NCBI GenBank assembly: GCA_034669145.1
Contig: JAXDNY010000009.1
Span: 62,001-126,000 of the forward strand
Length of the DNA stretch: 64,000 bases
DNA from: PALSA-894 sp034669145
Lineage (GTDB): Bacteria > Pseudomonadota > Alphaproteobacteria > Rhizobiales > Xanthobacteraceae
Reading direction: 5' to 3'
Of this stretch, positions 44,680-52,942 are shown piece after piece. The translations under genes and the position numbers were made by a program. Position 1 is the first letter of the stretch, and every line of letters starts with the position of its first letter. The notes below the pieces were generated by a model. The model did not search any database, was not told where the DNA came from, and saw only the letters and a list, made by a program, of their open reading frames with translations.

Positions 44680-47004
44680 GTGGATCAGTCCGCCGACAAG
44701 CACGAACACCATTTCGAGCCGCGCGTCGAAGACGATGCGCTCCTGCGCGGGCGCGGGCGCTTCGTGGAAGATGCGCCGCAGCCGAACCAGGCGCACGCGG
44801 TATTCGTGCGCTCGCCGCATGCGCATGCACGCATCGCGGCGATCGACGTTGCGGCTGCGCGCGCGGCGCCCGGCGTTGTCGCGATCCTGACGCACAGGGA
44901 GATGGATGCGGCGGGCGTCGGGTCGACCTCGGTGAATCCGCCGCTCGTCGGCCGCGACGGAAAGAAACTGGTGATGCCGTTCCGCCCCGCGCTTGCGGGC
45001 GAGCGCGTGATGTGTGCGGGCGAGGCGGTCGCGCTGGTCGTCGCCGAAACGCAGACGCAGGCACAGGACGCGGCCGAACTAGTCGCCGTCGGCTACGAAG
45101 AGCGTCCCGCGGTCGCGGATTTGCGCGCGGCAATCAACCCCGGCGCGCCGCAGCTTCACCCAGAAGCGCCGGGCAATATCGCACTCGATTGGCCCGGCCC
45201 GGTCCCGAACGATGAAGCCAAGCTGCACGCGATCGACGAAGCGTTCGGGCAAGCCGCCCATGTCGCCAAGGTATCCGTGCGCAACCAGCGCCTCGTCGTC
45301 GCCAGCATGGAGCCGCGCGGCGCGCAGGCGCACTACGACGCCGCGAAGGACTTCTACACGCTGCGCTGCTGCTCGCAGGGCGCCTATCCGCAGCGCGAGC
45401 AGCTCATCGTCATGATGGGACTGCCGCGCGAGAAGATGCGCGTCATCACCGAGGACGTCGGCGGCGCGTTCGGCGTGAAGACGCTCGCCTATCCGGAATA
45501 TCCCGCGCTGCTGGTCGCCGCCAAGCTGACCGGCCGTCCGGTCGCGTGGATGTCGACGCGCTCGGAGGCGTTCCTGAGCGATCAGCATGCGCGCGACACC
45601 ATCACCGCGATGGAGCTTGCGCTCGATGCGAAAGGCAAGTTCCTGGCGTTGCGCGTCAGGCACATCGCCGCCATGGGGGCCTACATCGGCATTCCGGGCG
45701 CGAACATCCAGACCATGAACTTTTCGCGCTGCCTGCCCGGTATGTACGCCATCCCGCGCATCGATGTCGGCGTGCAATGCGTGTTCACCAATACGGTGCC
45801 GACCGGGCCTTATCGCGGCGCCGGACGGCCGGAGGCGAACTACGCGCTGGAGCGGCTGGTGGAAGAAGCCGCGCGCGTCAGCGGTATCGATCCGGTCCGG
45901 CTGCGACGGCGCAACCTGATCGCGCCCAAGCAGATCCCGTTCAAGACCGCGGTCGGCACCACCTACGACTCCGGCGATTTCGCGCCGATCCTCGACAAGG
46001 CGCTCGCGCTTGCGCACTACGCCGAATTCAAGAAGCGCCGCCGCGAGTCGTTCAAGCGCAGGAAGCTGCGCGGCATCGGCGTCTCGTGCTTTCTCGAACA
46101 TGCCGGCGCGATGCCGACGGAAAGCGCGTCGCTGCTGTTTCCCGGCGACGGCAAGCTCGTGCTCGGGATCGGCGTGCAGAACACCGGTCAAGGCCATGCC
46201 ACGGTTTATCCGCGGCTCGTCGGCGCGAAGCTCGGCATTCCGGCCGCGCAGATCGTGCACCGGCATGGCGATACCAATCTCGACCTGAAAGGAAATCCGT
46301 CGGTCGGCTCGCGCTCCACGATGACGGTCGGCAGCGCGCTCTATCGCGCCGTGGAGCTGATGCTGGAAAAGGCCAAGCGGATCGCCGCCGCAATGCTGGA
46401 AGCCGCCGACGCCGACATTTCGTATCGCGACGGGCATTTCGAAGTGGTCGGCACCGACCGGCGCGTGTCGCTGTTCGAGGTGGCGGCGCACGCGCAGCAG
46501 AAAGGCGACAGCCTCGACACCAAGGCGACCGTCGACACGCCGCAGACCTTCCCGAATGGGTGCCACATCGCCGAGGTCGAGATCGATCCGGACACGGGCG
46601 TCGTCGAGATCGTCGCCTATGCGGCGGTGGACGATGCCGGAGTCGTGCTCGATCACACCCTCGCAGAGGGTCAACTCGTCGGCGCCCTCGCGCAGGGCAT
46701 CGGACAGGCGCTGATGGAGAACGCCGTCTACGACAGCGGCAATGGCCAGCTCGTGGCCGGCACATTCATGGACTACGCAATGCCGCGCGCGGCCGACATG
46801 CCGCCGGTCGTCGATGCCGGGCACAATGTTCCGGCGACCACGAATCCGCTCGGCGTGAAGGGCGTGGGCGAAGCCGGCACCACCGGCTCGCTCGCCGCGA
46901 TCATGAACGCGATCGCGAATGCGATCCCTGACGGGCACGGCGTGAATATCGATATGCCGGCGACGCCCGCGAAAGTCTGGCACGCCTGCCATCCGGGAGC
47001 GTGA
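44680..47004 (+). CDS. Molybdenum hydroxylase large subunit (xanthine dehydrogenase/CoxL family)
   Basis: A 774-residue molybdopterin-cytosine-dinucleotide-binding subunit. Landmarks are RGRGRFVEDAPQPNQAHAVF, ITEDVGGAFGVKTLAYPEYP (dehydrogenase glycine loop), TGPYRGAGRPEANYALERL, GQGHATVYPRLVG and the C-terminal GVKGVGEAGTTGSLAAIMNA with the catalytic glutamate. The CO-dehydrogenase signature AYxCSFR is absent, so an aldehyde or N-heterocycle hydroxylase is more likely. GTG 44680 follows GGGAG by eight bases. The usual FAD and [2Fe-2S] subunit genes are missing nearby, making it an orphan. Confidence 0.87.
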   Translation: MDQSADKHEHHFEPRVEDDALLRGRGRFVEDAPQPNQAHAVFVRSPHAHARIAAIDVAAARAAPGVVAILTHREMDAAGVGSTSVNPPLVGRDGKKLVMPFRPALAGERVMCAGEAVALVVAETQTQAQDAAELVAVGYEERPAVADLRAAINPGAPQLHPEAPGNIALDWPGPVPNDEAKLHAIDEAFGQAAHVAKVSVRNQRLVVASMEPRGAQAHYDAAKDFYTLRCCSQGAYPQREQLIVMMGLPREKMRVITEDVGGAFGVKTLAYPEYPALLVAAKLTGRPVAWMSTRSEAFLSDQHARDTITAMELALDAKGKFLALRVRHIAAMGAYIGIPGANIQTMNFSRCLPGMYAIPRIDVGVQCVFTNTVPTGPYRGAGRPEANYALERLVEEAARVSGIDPVRLRRRNLIAPKQIPFKTAVGTTYDSGDFAPILDKALALAHYAEFKKRRRESFKRRKLRGIGVSCFLEHAGAMPTESASLLFPGDGKLVLGIGVQNTGQGHATVYPRLVGAKLGIPAAQIVHRHGDTNLDLKGNPSVGSRSTMTVGSALYRAVELMLEKAKRIAAAMLEAADADISYRDGHFEVVGTDRRVSLFEVAAHAQQKGDSLDTKATVDTPQTFPNGCHIAEVEIDPDTGVVEIVAYAAVDDAGVVLDHTLAEGQLVGALAQGIGQALMENAVYDSGNGQLVAGTFMDYAMPRAADMPPVVDAGHNVPATTNPLGVKGVGEAGTTGSLAAIMNAIANAIPDGHGVNIDMPATPAKVWHACHPGA

Positions 47005-47008
47005 AGGA

Positions 47009-48226
47009 TCAGGCCGCGCTGCGCTCGGCGGCGTGAACGAGCGTCGGCCGCGGCGCCTCAACGCCGGCAACCTCGATCGGCGCGACCTCGACGCGGTTGC
47101 GCCCGCGCGCTTTGGCGAGATAGAGCGCCTGATCGGCGAGCGTGATCAGCTTGGTGAGGTCCTGGCGCGGATCGACGATCACCGACACACCGACGCTCGA
47201 AGTCGCATACAGCGCCTCGCCGTCGATCACGGCGGCCGCGGCGGCGAATGCCTTGCGCAGGCGATCGGCCACCAGATATGCATTGTCCATGCTGGCATCG
47301 GCCAGCACCACCGTGAACTCCTCGCCGCCCAAGCGTCCAACAAGATCGGTCTGGCGCAGGCTCGCCCGCGCGGTGTTGGCAAAAATCTGCAGCACCTTGT
47401 CGCCGACCGCATGCCCGAAGCGGTCATTGATGGACTTGAAGTGATCCAGATCGATCAGCAGCACGGCGATCGGGCGGTCGCGCGCGATCTGCTGCTGCAG
47501 CAGCGCTTCGGCGTCCGCCAGAAAGGCGCGGCGATTGAGCAGACCCGTCAGCGGATCGATCATCGCGGCGGTCTTGTGGCGCAGCTCGGTGCGCTCCTTC
47601 GACATCGCCAGCAGAATGAATGCGGTCGCGATCGTCATCAGGAAGGCTTCGAGACTGAGCACGCTGATCCACGCGCTCGACAGGATGTTGTCGGTCTCCT
47701 TGCCGTGCAGCAGCGCATTGAGCGGCGTGCGCAGCAAGAACATCGAACCGTGGGCGACGAACAGCACGATGGCGGGCCAGCGCGACACGAGCGGCTCGTT
47801 GCGCGCGCGCCAGAACTCATAGGCCGTGAGCCAGGTATAGCCGGCGATGATCATCGCGGAGAGCTGGCCGCGCACCTCCGAGCCAGGTTCGAATCCGGGC
47901 CACTGCGACACGACGAGCCACACGCCGGCGCCGGCGATCAGCGATCCCGGCAGCGCCGCGCGGCCGTTGAACACGCGGGCGCCGTTCCAGGTCACGCCGA
48001 AGGAGGAGAACAGGATCACGTTGGGCAGATCGATCGAAATGAGATCGGGGACCGACCCGTACAGGCCGTAGAGCATCACCGACGTGGCGCGCATCAGGTG
48101 TGCGCTGGCCCACCAGGCGACCGCATGGACGCGCGTATTCTGCACCCAAACGAGCAGCAGCAGGAGGCCGAGAATCGCCTCAACGTCAATCGTCAGAAGG
48201 AAAAGAGTGTTGACCTCGAACGACAT
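47009..48226 (-). CDS. Membrane-bound diguanylate cyclase (GGDEF)
   Basis: A 405-residue protein. Residues 1-215 hold about seven membrane spans of a sensory module, and a GGDEF domain follows from about 235 with DPLTGLLNRRAFLADAEALL, IDLDHFKSINDRFGHAVGDK and the active-site GGEEF. RQTD five residues before GGEEF is the product-inhibition I-site. It makes cyclic di-GMP from two GTP. No EAL domain is present. It is convergent with the molybdenum hydroxylase, four bases away. Confidence 0.92.
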   Translation of the reverse strand: MSFEVNTLFLLTIDVEAILGLLLLLVWVQNTRVHAVAWWASAHLMRATSVMLYGLYGSVPDLISIDLPNVILFSSFGVTWNGARVFNGRAALPGSLIAGAGVWLVVSQWPGFEPGSEVRGQLSAMIIAGYTWLTAYEFWRARNEPLVSRWPAIVLFVAHGSMFLLRTPLNALLHGKETDNILSSAWISVLSLEAFLMTIATAFILLAMSKERTELRHKTAAMIDPLTGLLNRRAFLADAEALLQQQIARDRPIAVLLIDLDHFKSINDRFGHAVGDKVLQIFANTARASLRQTDLVGRLGGEEFTVVLADASMDNAYLVADRLRKAFAAAAAVIDGEALYATSSVGVSVIVDPRQDLTKLITLADQALYLAKARGRNRVEVAPIEVAGVEAPRPTLVHAAERSAA

Positions 48227-48444
48227 TCAAGCCGGCCCAATGGTCCACAAGAAATACGACGCCCGCGCCAGAAACCCAGCGTTCTGCTTACTGCGGGCAC
48301 GCTGTACAAACGATGAAAACCCGGCGTGCGGATACGAACGGCCAAAATTATGGTTAGCGCCGCGTTTACGAATTGGGGAAGCTTGAAACTGGAACGGGTT
48401 CGCGCACAACGCGCGGCTTCATCGCGTTGCGATGGTGCCCGTCA

Positions 48445-48488
48445 AAACCGATCGGCGCGTGACGGTCTGACCCGTCATCGCGCCGATC
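48445..48488 (-). terminator. Intrinsic terminator after ribA
   Basis: GATCGGCGCG plus TGACGG (48450-48465) pairs with CCGTCA plus CGCGCCGATC (48472-48488) with one bulged base, a stem of about 16 pairs and a six-base loop. On the minus strand it begins about 22 bases after the ribA stop and is followed by GGTTTTGACG, a short T run. Confidence 0.75.
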
Positions 48489-48510
48489 CATGTCAAACCA
48501 TGAAACCTGT

Positions 48511-49719
48511 CTAGCGGACTTCCTCGGCGGCGCGGACGACCGTTTGCACCTCGCCCGCCTCGGCTGCGATCGCCGCCATCAGATGATCGAGCTTGTGACC
48601 GGCGCGCATCGCCTTGGCGGTCATGTAGCGACGATTGTGCGCGTTGATCGGCGCGTGCAGCGGCTTGCGTCCGACAATCTCGATGCCGAGGCCTTTCAGA
48701 CCGTCCAGCTTCGCGGGATTGTTGGTCATCAGATAGATGCGCGTGCAACCAAGCTTCTGAAGCATCTGCGCCGCGATGCCGTAGTCGCGCTCGTCGTCGT
48801 CGAAGCCGAGCGTGGTGTTGGCGTCGACCGTGTCGAGACCGGCATCCTGCAACGCATAGGCGCGCATCTTGTTGGCAAGCCCGAGACCGCGGCCTTCCTG
48901 TTCGAGATACAGAATGACGCCGCCGCCTTCTTCATTCAGGCGCTTGAGCGCGATGCGCAGTTGATCGCCGCAGTCGCAGCGGCTCGATCCGAACACGTCG
49001 CCGGTGAGACACGCGGAGTGCAGACGCACCGGCACGGGCTTGGAGAAATCCGGTTCGCCGACGATCACCGCGGCTGAACCGCCGCCGACGGCATCGCGGA
49101 ACACGACGAAGCGAGTCGGGAGTCCACCCTGAAGCGGAACCTTGGCTTCGCCGGCGATCTCGAGCGAGTGAACGTCTTCACTGCGGAACTTGATCACGGC
49201 TTCGGACGCGACGACGACCAGCGGCGGCTCGATCATCGCCTCGGTCGGTGAATCGATTTCGGCAACCAGAAGTGCCGGCAGCCGGTGCGCGATCTTGGCA
49301 AGCTCGATCGAGGCCGCCGCGCGTTCGTCCGCTGGGCCATCGAATTCCACGGCTTCATCCGGGTCCGCATCCGCGACCAGCGAAAAGATCGCAGCCGCGC
49401 TGGTTCCCTTCGCGAGCTTCAGCGCGACAGGTCCGGGCGATTCGATTCCGAGTGCGCGCGCGCGCCGCGCCGTCACGACCAGTCGAGGCGTCGCAGGTGC
49501 GCAGAGATGTTCGAAGGCATGCAGACGCGCCGCGTCGAGGCCATCGACCGGAAGCGCGAGAAGAAACTTTGCGGGCTGTGAGGAGAAGATGACTGGCCGA
49601 CCGCTGCGGAACTCCGCAAGTCCGCGCTTGACCAGCACGCGATCCGGTGAACCGAACACTCCGCTCCCCGCGTGTCCGTTCCCGTTTTTCGTTTTACTCA
49701 TGTTGCTTGGAGATTCCAT
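48511..49719 (-). CDS. ribA: GTP cyclohydrolase II with degenerate DHBP-synthase-like N-terminal domain
   Basis: A 402-residue protein. The C-terminal half (about 200-390) is a canonical GTP cyclohydrolase II: zinc cysteines in HSACLTGDVFGSSRCDCGDQ, LYLEQEGRGLGLANKMRAYAL and GFDDDERDYGIAAQML. It releases formate and pyrophosphate from GTP to give the diaminopyrimidine. The N-terminal part (VKRGLAEFRSGRPVIFSS onward) follows the RibB fold order, but the acidic active-site loop DDExRE is absent (SSQPAKF), so DHBP synthesis is unlikely. ATG 49719 is used; ATG 49701 is also possible, and neither has a clear ribosome site. Confidence 0.87.
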   Translation of the reverse strand: MESPSNMSKTKNGNGHAGSGVFGSPDRVLVKRGLAEFRSGRPVIFSSQPAKFLLALPVDGLDAARLHAFEHLCAPATPRLVVTARRARALGIESPGPVALKLAKGTSAAAIFSLVADADPDEAVEFDGPADERAAASIELAKIAHRLPALLVAEIDSPTEAMIEPPLVVVASEAVIKFRSEDVHSLEIAGEAKVPLQGGLPTRFVVFRDAVGGGSAAVIVGEPDFSKPVPVRLHSACLTGDVFGSSRCDCGDQLRIALKRLNEEGGGVILYLEQEGRGLGLANKMRAYALQDAGLDTVDANTTLGFDDDERDYGIAAQMLQKLGCTRIYLMTNNPAKLDGLKGLGIEIVGRKPLHAPINAHNRRYMTAKAMRAGHKLDHLMAAIAAEAGEVQTVVRAAEEVR

Positions 49720-49808
49720 ATGATAGGGTGAAAACCGCGAACTACACTGTTATTCCATCTACTGTTCTTCGGCCTTCAAGGTTCTGCGTATCAGATTAGT
49801 GTGGCAGG

Positions 49809-50714
49809 ATGAAGTCCCCGCTCCATGAACGGCCGTTAATCACCGAAGATCATGAGTTTGGTCGCTCGGGTCTTTCCGTTGCTAGTAAAGGCTCGTGCGA
49901 AAACATGACTCATCACGGCGAGCCTGATGATCCGGGTGGTAACGCCGAACGCTGGTTTCAGGTTCCAAGCAAGTTTCGAACCTCTTCGGACCCCCTGCCC
50001 CAGCCTTGGGAAGACAGGTTCGGTCCGCTGCGGCGGAGCGCGGTCGACCACCTCATGGTGGTCGGGCAGATCGGGCAATCGATCGATGGGCGTATCGCGA
50101 CGGTGACGGGGCATTCCAAATACATCAACGGTCCGGCGGGACTGGCGCATCTGCATCGCCTGCGGGCGCTGGTCGACGCCGTCCTGGTGGGCATCGGGAC
50201 GGCCGTCGCGGACGATCCGCTGCTGACCGTCCGCCGCATAGCTGGGCCGAGCCCGGCGCGGATCGTGCTCGATCCCAAGGGGCGGCTGTCGCCGAACGCC
50301 CGGGTGCTGGACGACGACGGCATCCGCCGCCTCGTCATCACGGCCGAGGGCGTGCGGCCAAGGTTTGGCTCGGGCGTTGAAATTGTTGAGGTTCCGGCGC
50401 CGGGTGGAGAGGTCGCGCCGGCCGCGATCTTGGGCGCGCTGGCCGAACGCGGTTTTGCCCGCATCCTCATCGAAGGGGGTGCGCATACGGTGTCACGTTT
50501 TATTGCAGCAGGTTGCCTCGACCGCCTCCACGTGATGGTCGCGCCAACCATGCTGGGTTCGGGTCAGGCCGGGATCACCCTCAAGCCGATCCAGACCGCC
50601 GACCAGGCGCTGCGCGCACCCATGCGCGCGCATCTGATCGGCGAGGAAGTGCTGCTCGACTGCGATCTTTCGGCTCAGCGCGTTGCCATCGGGCAGGCGA
50701 AGAAGTCGACGTGA
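49809..50714 (+). CDS. RibD C-terminal-type pyrimidine reductase, stand-alone
   Basis: A protein of up to 301 residues with a dihydrofolate-reductase-like RibD reductase domain from about residue 80: HLMVVGQIGQSIDGRIATVT, INGPAGLAHLHRLRALVDAV, VGIGTAVADDPLLTVR and LIEGGAHTVSRFIAAGCLDR. The cytidine-deaminase half of ordinary RibD is missing. In riboflavin synthesis this domain reduces the ribosyl side chain of the aminopyrimidine phosphate with NADPH. The first 80 residues are polar; ATG 49905 is an alternative start. It is divergent from ribA and overlaps the methyltransferase gene by 40 bases at its 3' end. Confidence 0.82.
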   Translation: MKSPLHERPLITEDHEFGRSGLSVASKGSCENMTHHGEPDDPGGNAERWFQVPSKFRTSSDPLPQPWEDRFGPLRRSAVDHLMVVGQIGQSIDGRIATVTGHSKYINGPAGLAHLHRLRALVDAVLVGIGTAVADDPLLTVRRIAGPSPARIVLDPKGRLSPNARVLDDDGIRRLVITAEGVRPRFGSGVEIVEVPAPGGEVAPAAILGALAERGFARILIEGGAHTVSRFIAAGCLDRLHVMVAPTMLGSGQAGITLKPIQTADQALRAPMRAHLIGEEVLLDCDLSAQRVAIGQAKKST

Positions 50715-51481
50715 CCGACGCGCATGGATGAGCGGCCGGCCGCGATGTGGTCGCGCCGGCGGGCGAGCCAATTGATGATGTCGCCGATCGAGGCCTCGCC
50801 GATTTCGCGTGCAGCCACTGCCCATCCGGTGAGCACTTCGGTCTGGATTTCGGCATCCTTTGGCCCGAACACCCAGTCCGACGCGCCCTGTGTGACGGTG
50901 TAGCCGAGTGCCTCGAAGCGGCCCGGGGCGGTCGCGGCCGCTTCCGGTCCGAGCGCCGGGCCGAAGCCCTTGTCGCCACGCTGGTGCTGATTGACCGCGT
51001 CGACCACGGCGGAATCGAGCGGATCGGCCGGGTCGAGCGTCGCCAGACCGTCATAGCTGAGCGCCGCATAGACCGGCAGCCGCCGTGCTGCTGCTTCGGT
51101 GGCCAGCCGGTCGAGCCAGTCGTGCGACACGAGATCGAGCAGCGCCGAGGTGGTCACCAGCTCGACCGGCCCGTCCAGCGCCGCCTCAAGGTCGCGGGCG
51201 AGATCGACCGGTACGGGCGTCACGGTCAGATCGGGGGGCTTTGCGAGCGCGCCGGCGCGCGCCAGCAGGCTCAGATCGTTGTCGACCAGCCGCCAGCTTT
51301 GGCGCTTCGGCAGCCGGTCGGATACGGCCCGCAGCGTCGATCCGAGCCCGCAGGCGAGGTCGACCACCGCGACGGACGGCCGCTCCGCCGCCCAGGCGGC
51401 GACCGCGTCGAGCACGGCCGCGTTGCGCGCGCGCCTGTCGTACGGCTCGCGCAGTGTCAGCCAGCCAGACGAGAAACTCAT
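50675..51481 (-). CDS. SAM-dependent class I methyltransferase
   Basis: A 268-residue protein. SAM motif I is VAVVDLACGLGSTLRAV near residue 38, an acidic strand-2 end in RLVDNDLSLLARA, and motif IV-like VELVTTSALLDLVSHDW. The N-terminus WLTLREPYDRRARNAAVLDAV is unusual. The substrate is not evident. The ATG overlaps the stop of the glycosyltransferase gene (ATGA), and it is the last gene of the minus-strand block. The 40-base 3' overlap with the reductase gene on the other strand suggests a compact, selected locus. Confidence 0.82.
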   Translation of the reverse strand: MSFSSGWLTLREPYDRRARNAAVLDAVAAWAAERPSVAVVDLACGLGSTLRAVSDRLPKRQSWRLVDNDLSLLARAGALAKPPDLTVTPVPVDLARDLEAALDGPVELVTTSALLDLVSHDWLDRLATEAAARRLPVYAALSYDGLATLDPADPLDSAVVDAVNQHQRGDKGFGPALGPEAAATAPGRFEALGYTVTQGASDWVFGPKDAEIQTEVLTGWAVAAREIGEASIGDIINWLARRRDHIAAGRSSMRVGHVDFFACPMATR

Positions 51482-52533
51482 ACGACCCTCTCCATCGCGG
51501 CTGAAAACAATTTGGCCGAGTCCTGCCAGGTCGGCAGATGGGTAGCGGCAGCAGCAGCACCGGCGGCGAGTTCGGCGCGTTCTTCGGCGTTCCCGATCAG
51601 ACGGCGCAGCGCGGCGGCGAGCGCCGGGACATCGTCCGGCGGGACCAGGACCCCGGCGGTCGCCGGAACGGTGTCGGGGATTGCGCCCGCGGTCGTGCCG
51701 ATCACCGGCAAACCGTGCGCAATCGCCTCTGCGTAGGCCATGCCGAAGCCCTCGTAGCGCGAAGGCAGCACGAAAACGTCGGAGAAGGCGTAAAGCTCGG
51801 CCAAGAGCGCTGCCGGAGCAGCGTCCTCGATGCTGATCCTCGGGGCGAGACGATACATTGTTATCGCGGACTTGAGTTTTTCGACGGTGTCGAGCGAACG
51901 GCTACAGTCCCCCACGATGGTCAGGCGCCATGGCAAGTCAGTGAGGCCGGCGAGCGCCTCGATCAGCAGGTCGTAGCCTTTGCGCGGTACGACGGCACCG
52001 ACAGCAAGCAGGGCTACTAAAGTTGATGCGGTGTTTGGCCGCACGAGCGGCGCGCGATCGGTGCCGGGGGGCGCGACGGTCATGCGTTCGGGTGGGACAC
52101 CGTAGTCAGCCGCGAGCGCGCGGGCGGTCGCGGCGCTGTTGGCAATGACGGCGTGCGTGCAGGCCAGCGCCCTGCGCTCGCTCGCGCGCAGCGCTATGGC
52201 CTGATCGGGCATCACTCCGGTCTCCAGCGCCAGCGGATGATGCACCAGCGCGATCAACGGATGGGTCTCGCGCAGGCTTTCGGCTGCCTCAGGCATCACG
52301 CCGAACGCCAGCCCGTCGATCACGATCGGCCGGCCTTTCGGAACGTCGGTCAGGGCGGCTTTCGCGGCGGCGAGCGTGAGTGCGGCAGGGTGCGGAAATC
52401 CCTCCCCGAGATTCAAGACTTCCGGCCGCCAGCCGAGTTCGCGCAACTCGGCGATCATGCGGCGGTCATAGGCATAGCCGCCGGTCGGGGTCGCGAGGTC
52501 GCCCGGGATAGCGAAGACGAAATCGCCTTTCAC
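51478..52533 (-). CDS. Glycosyltransferase family 4-like protein
   Basis: A 351-residue GT-B glycosyltransferase. The N-terminal acceptor domain has GDLATPTGGYAYDRRMIAEL, and the C-terminal donor domain has LLAVGAVVPRKGYDLLIEAL and the E-x7-E motif region VLPSRYEGFGMAYAEAIAHG. GTG 52533 overlaps the stop of the pterin-synthase-like gene (GTGA). No membrane anchor is seen. The donor is probably a UDP- or GDP-sugar; because it is embedded among GTP-derived-pyrimidine genes, its acceptor may be a pterin or pyrimidine rather than a polysaccharide. Confidence 0.85.
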   Translation of the reverse strand: MKGDFVFAIPGDLATPTGGYAYDRRMIAELRELGWRPEVLNLGEGFPHPAALTLAAAKAALTDVPKGRPIVIDGLAFGVMPEAAESLRETHPLIALVHHPLALETGVMPDQAIALRASERRALACTHAVIANSAATARALAADYGVPPERMTVAPPGTDRAPLVRPNTASTLVALLAVGAVVPRKGYDLLIEALAGLTDLPWRLTIVGDCSRSLDTVEKLKSAITMYRLAPRISIEDAAPAALLAELYAFSDVFVLPSRYEGFGMAYAEAIAHGLPVIGTTAGAIPDTVPATAGVLVPPDDVPALAAALRRLIGNAEERAELAAGAAAAATHLPTWQDSAKLFSAAMERVV

Positions 52534-52931
52534 CAAAGCGGCGCCTCATACCAGGCACGCGCGTTCGGCGACTCGCCGACGGTCACGCGGATCGCCGAAA
52601 TCTCTTTCGGTTCGCGGCCGAGTTTGCGGTCTTTCACGGCGGCGGCGAACTGATCGAACACCCAGCGGGTGAGCCATTCGGTTGTGGTGTTGACGCCTTT
52701 GAACTGCGGGATCTCGTCGAGGTTCTTGTAGTTGACGACCTTCAGCGTCGCCTTGAGCACGTCGATGGCGCAGCCGATGTCCACCACGATGCCGTTCGGG
52801 TCGAGCTTCTCGGACATGAAAGCGACCGCGACCGTAAAGGTGGCGCCATGCAGCGCCTGCGCGGGCCCGAAAACCTCGCCCTTGAACGAGTGAGCGATCA
52901 TGATGTGGTCGGAAACTTCAACGGCGTACAC
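52530..52931 (-). CDS. 6-pyruvoyl-tetrahydropterin synthase/QueD-fold protein with altered active site
   Basis: A 133-residue T-fold protein. Compared with QueD/PTPS, the zinc ligands His 14 and His 28 remain, but the third (HGH) is Ala 30; the catalytic cysteine position is Ala 24; and the Asp-His pair (LDHKYL) is Asn 67-Tyr 68. The pterin-anchoring glutamate appears kept as Glu 120 in VTVGESPNARAWYE. The normal reaction is therefore unlikely; substrate binding or a new reaction is possible. GTG 52931 follows AAGGA by six bases. It overlaps the glycosyltransferase gene and follows the dehydrogenase gene by 11 bases. Confidence 0.8.
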   Translation of the reverse strand: MYAVEVSDHIMIAHSFKGEVFGPAQALHGATFTVAVAFMSEKLDPNGIVVDIGCAIDVLKATLKVVNYKNLDEIPQFKGVNTTTEWLTRWVFDQFAAAVKDRKLGREPKEISAIRVTVGESPNARAWYEAPLW

Positions 52932-52942
52932 GGGCGGTCCTT

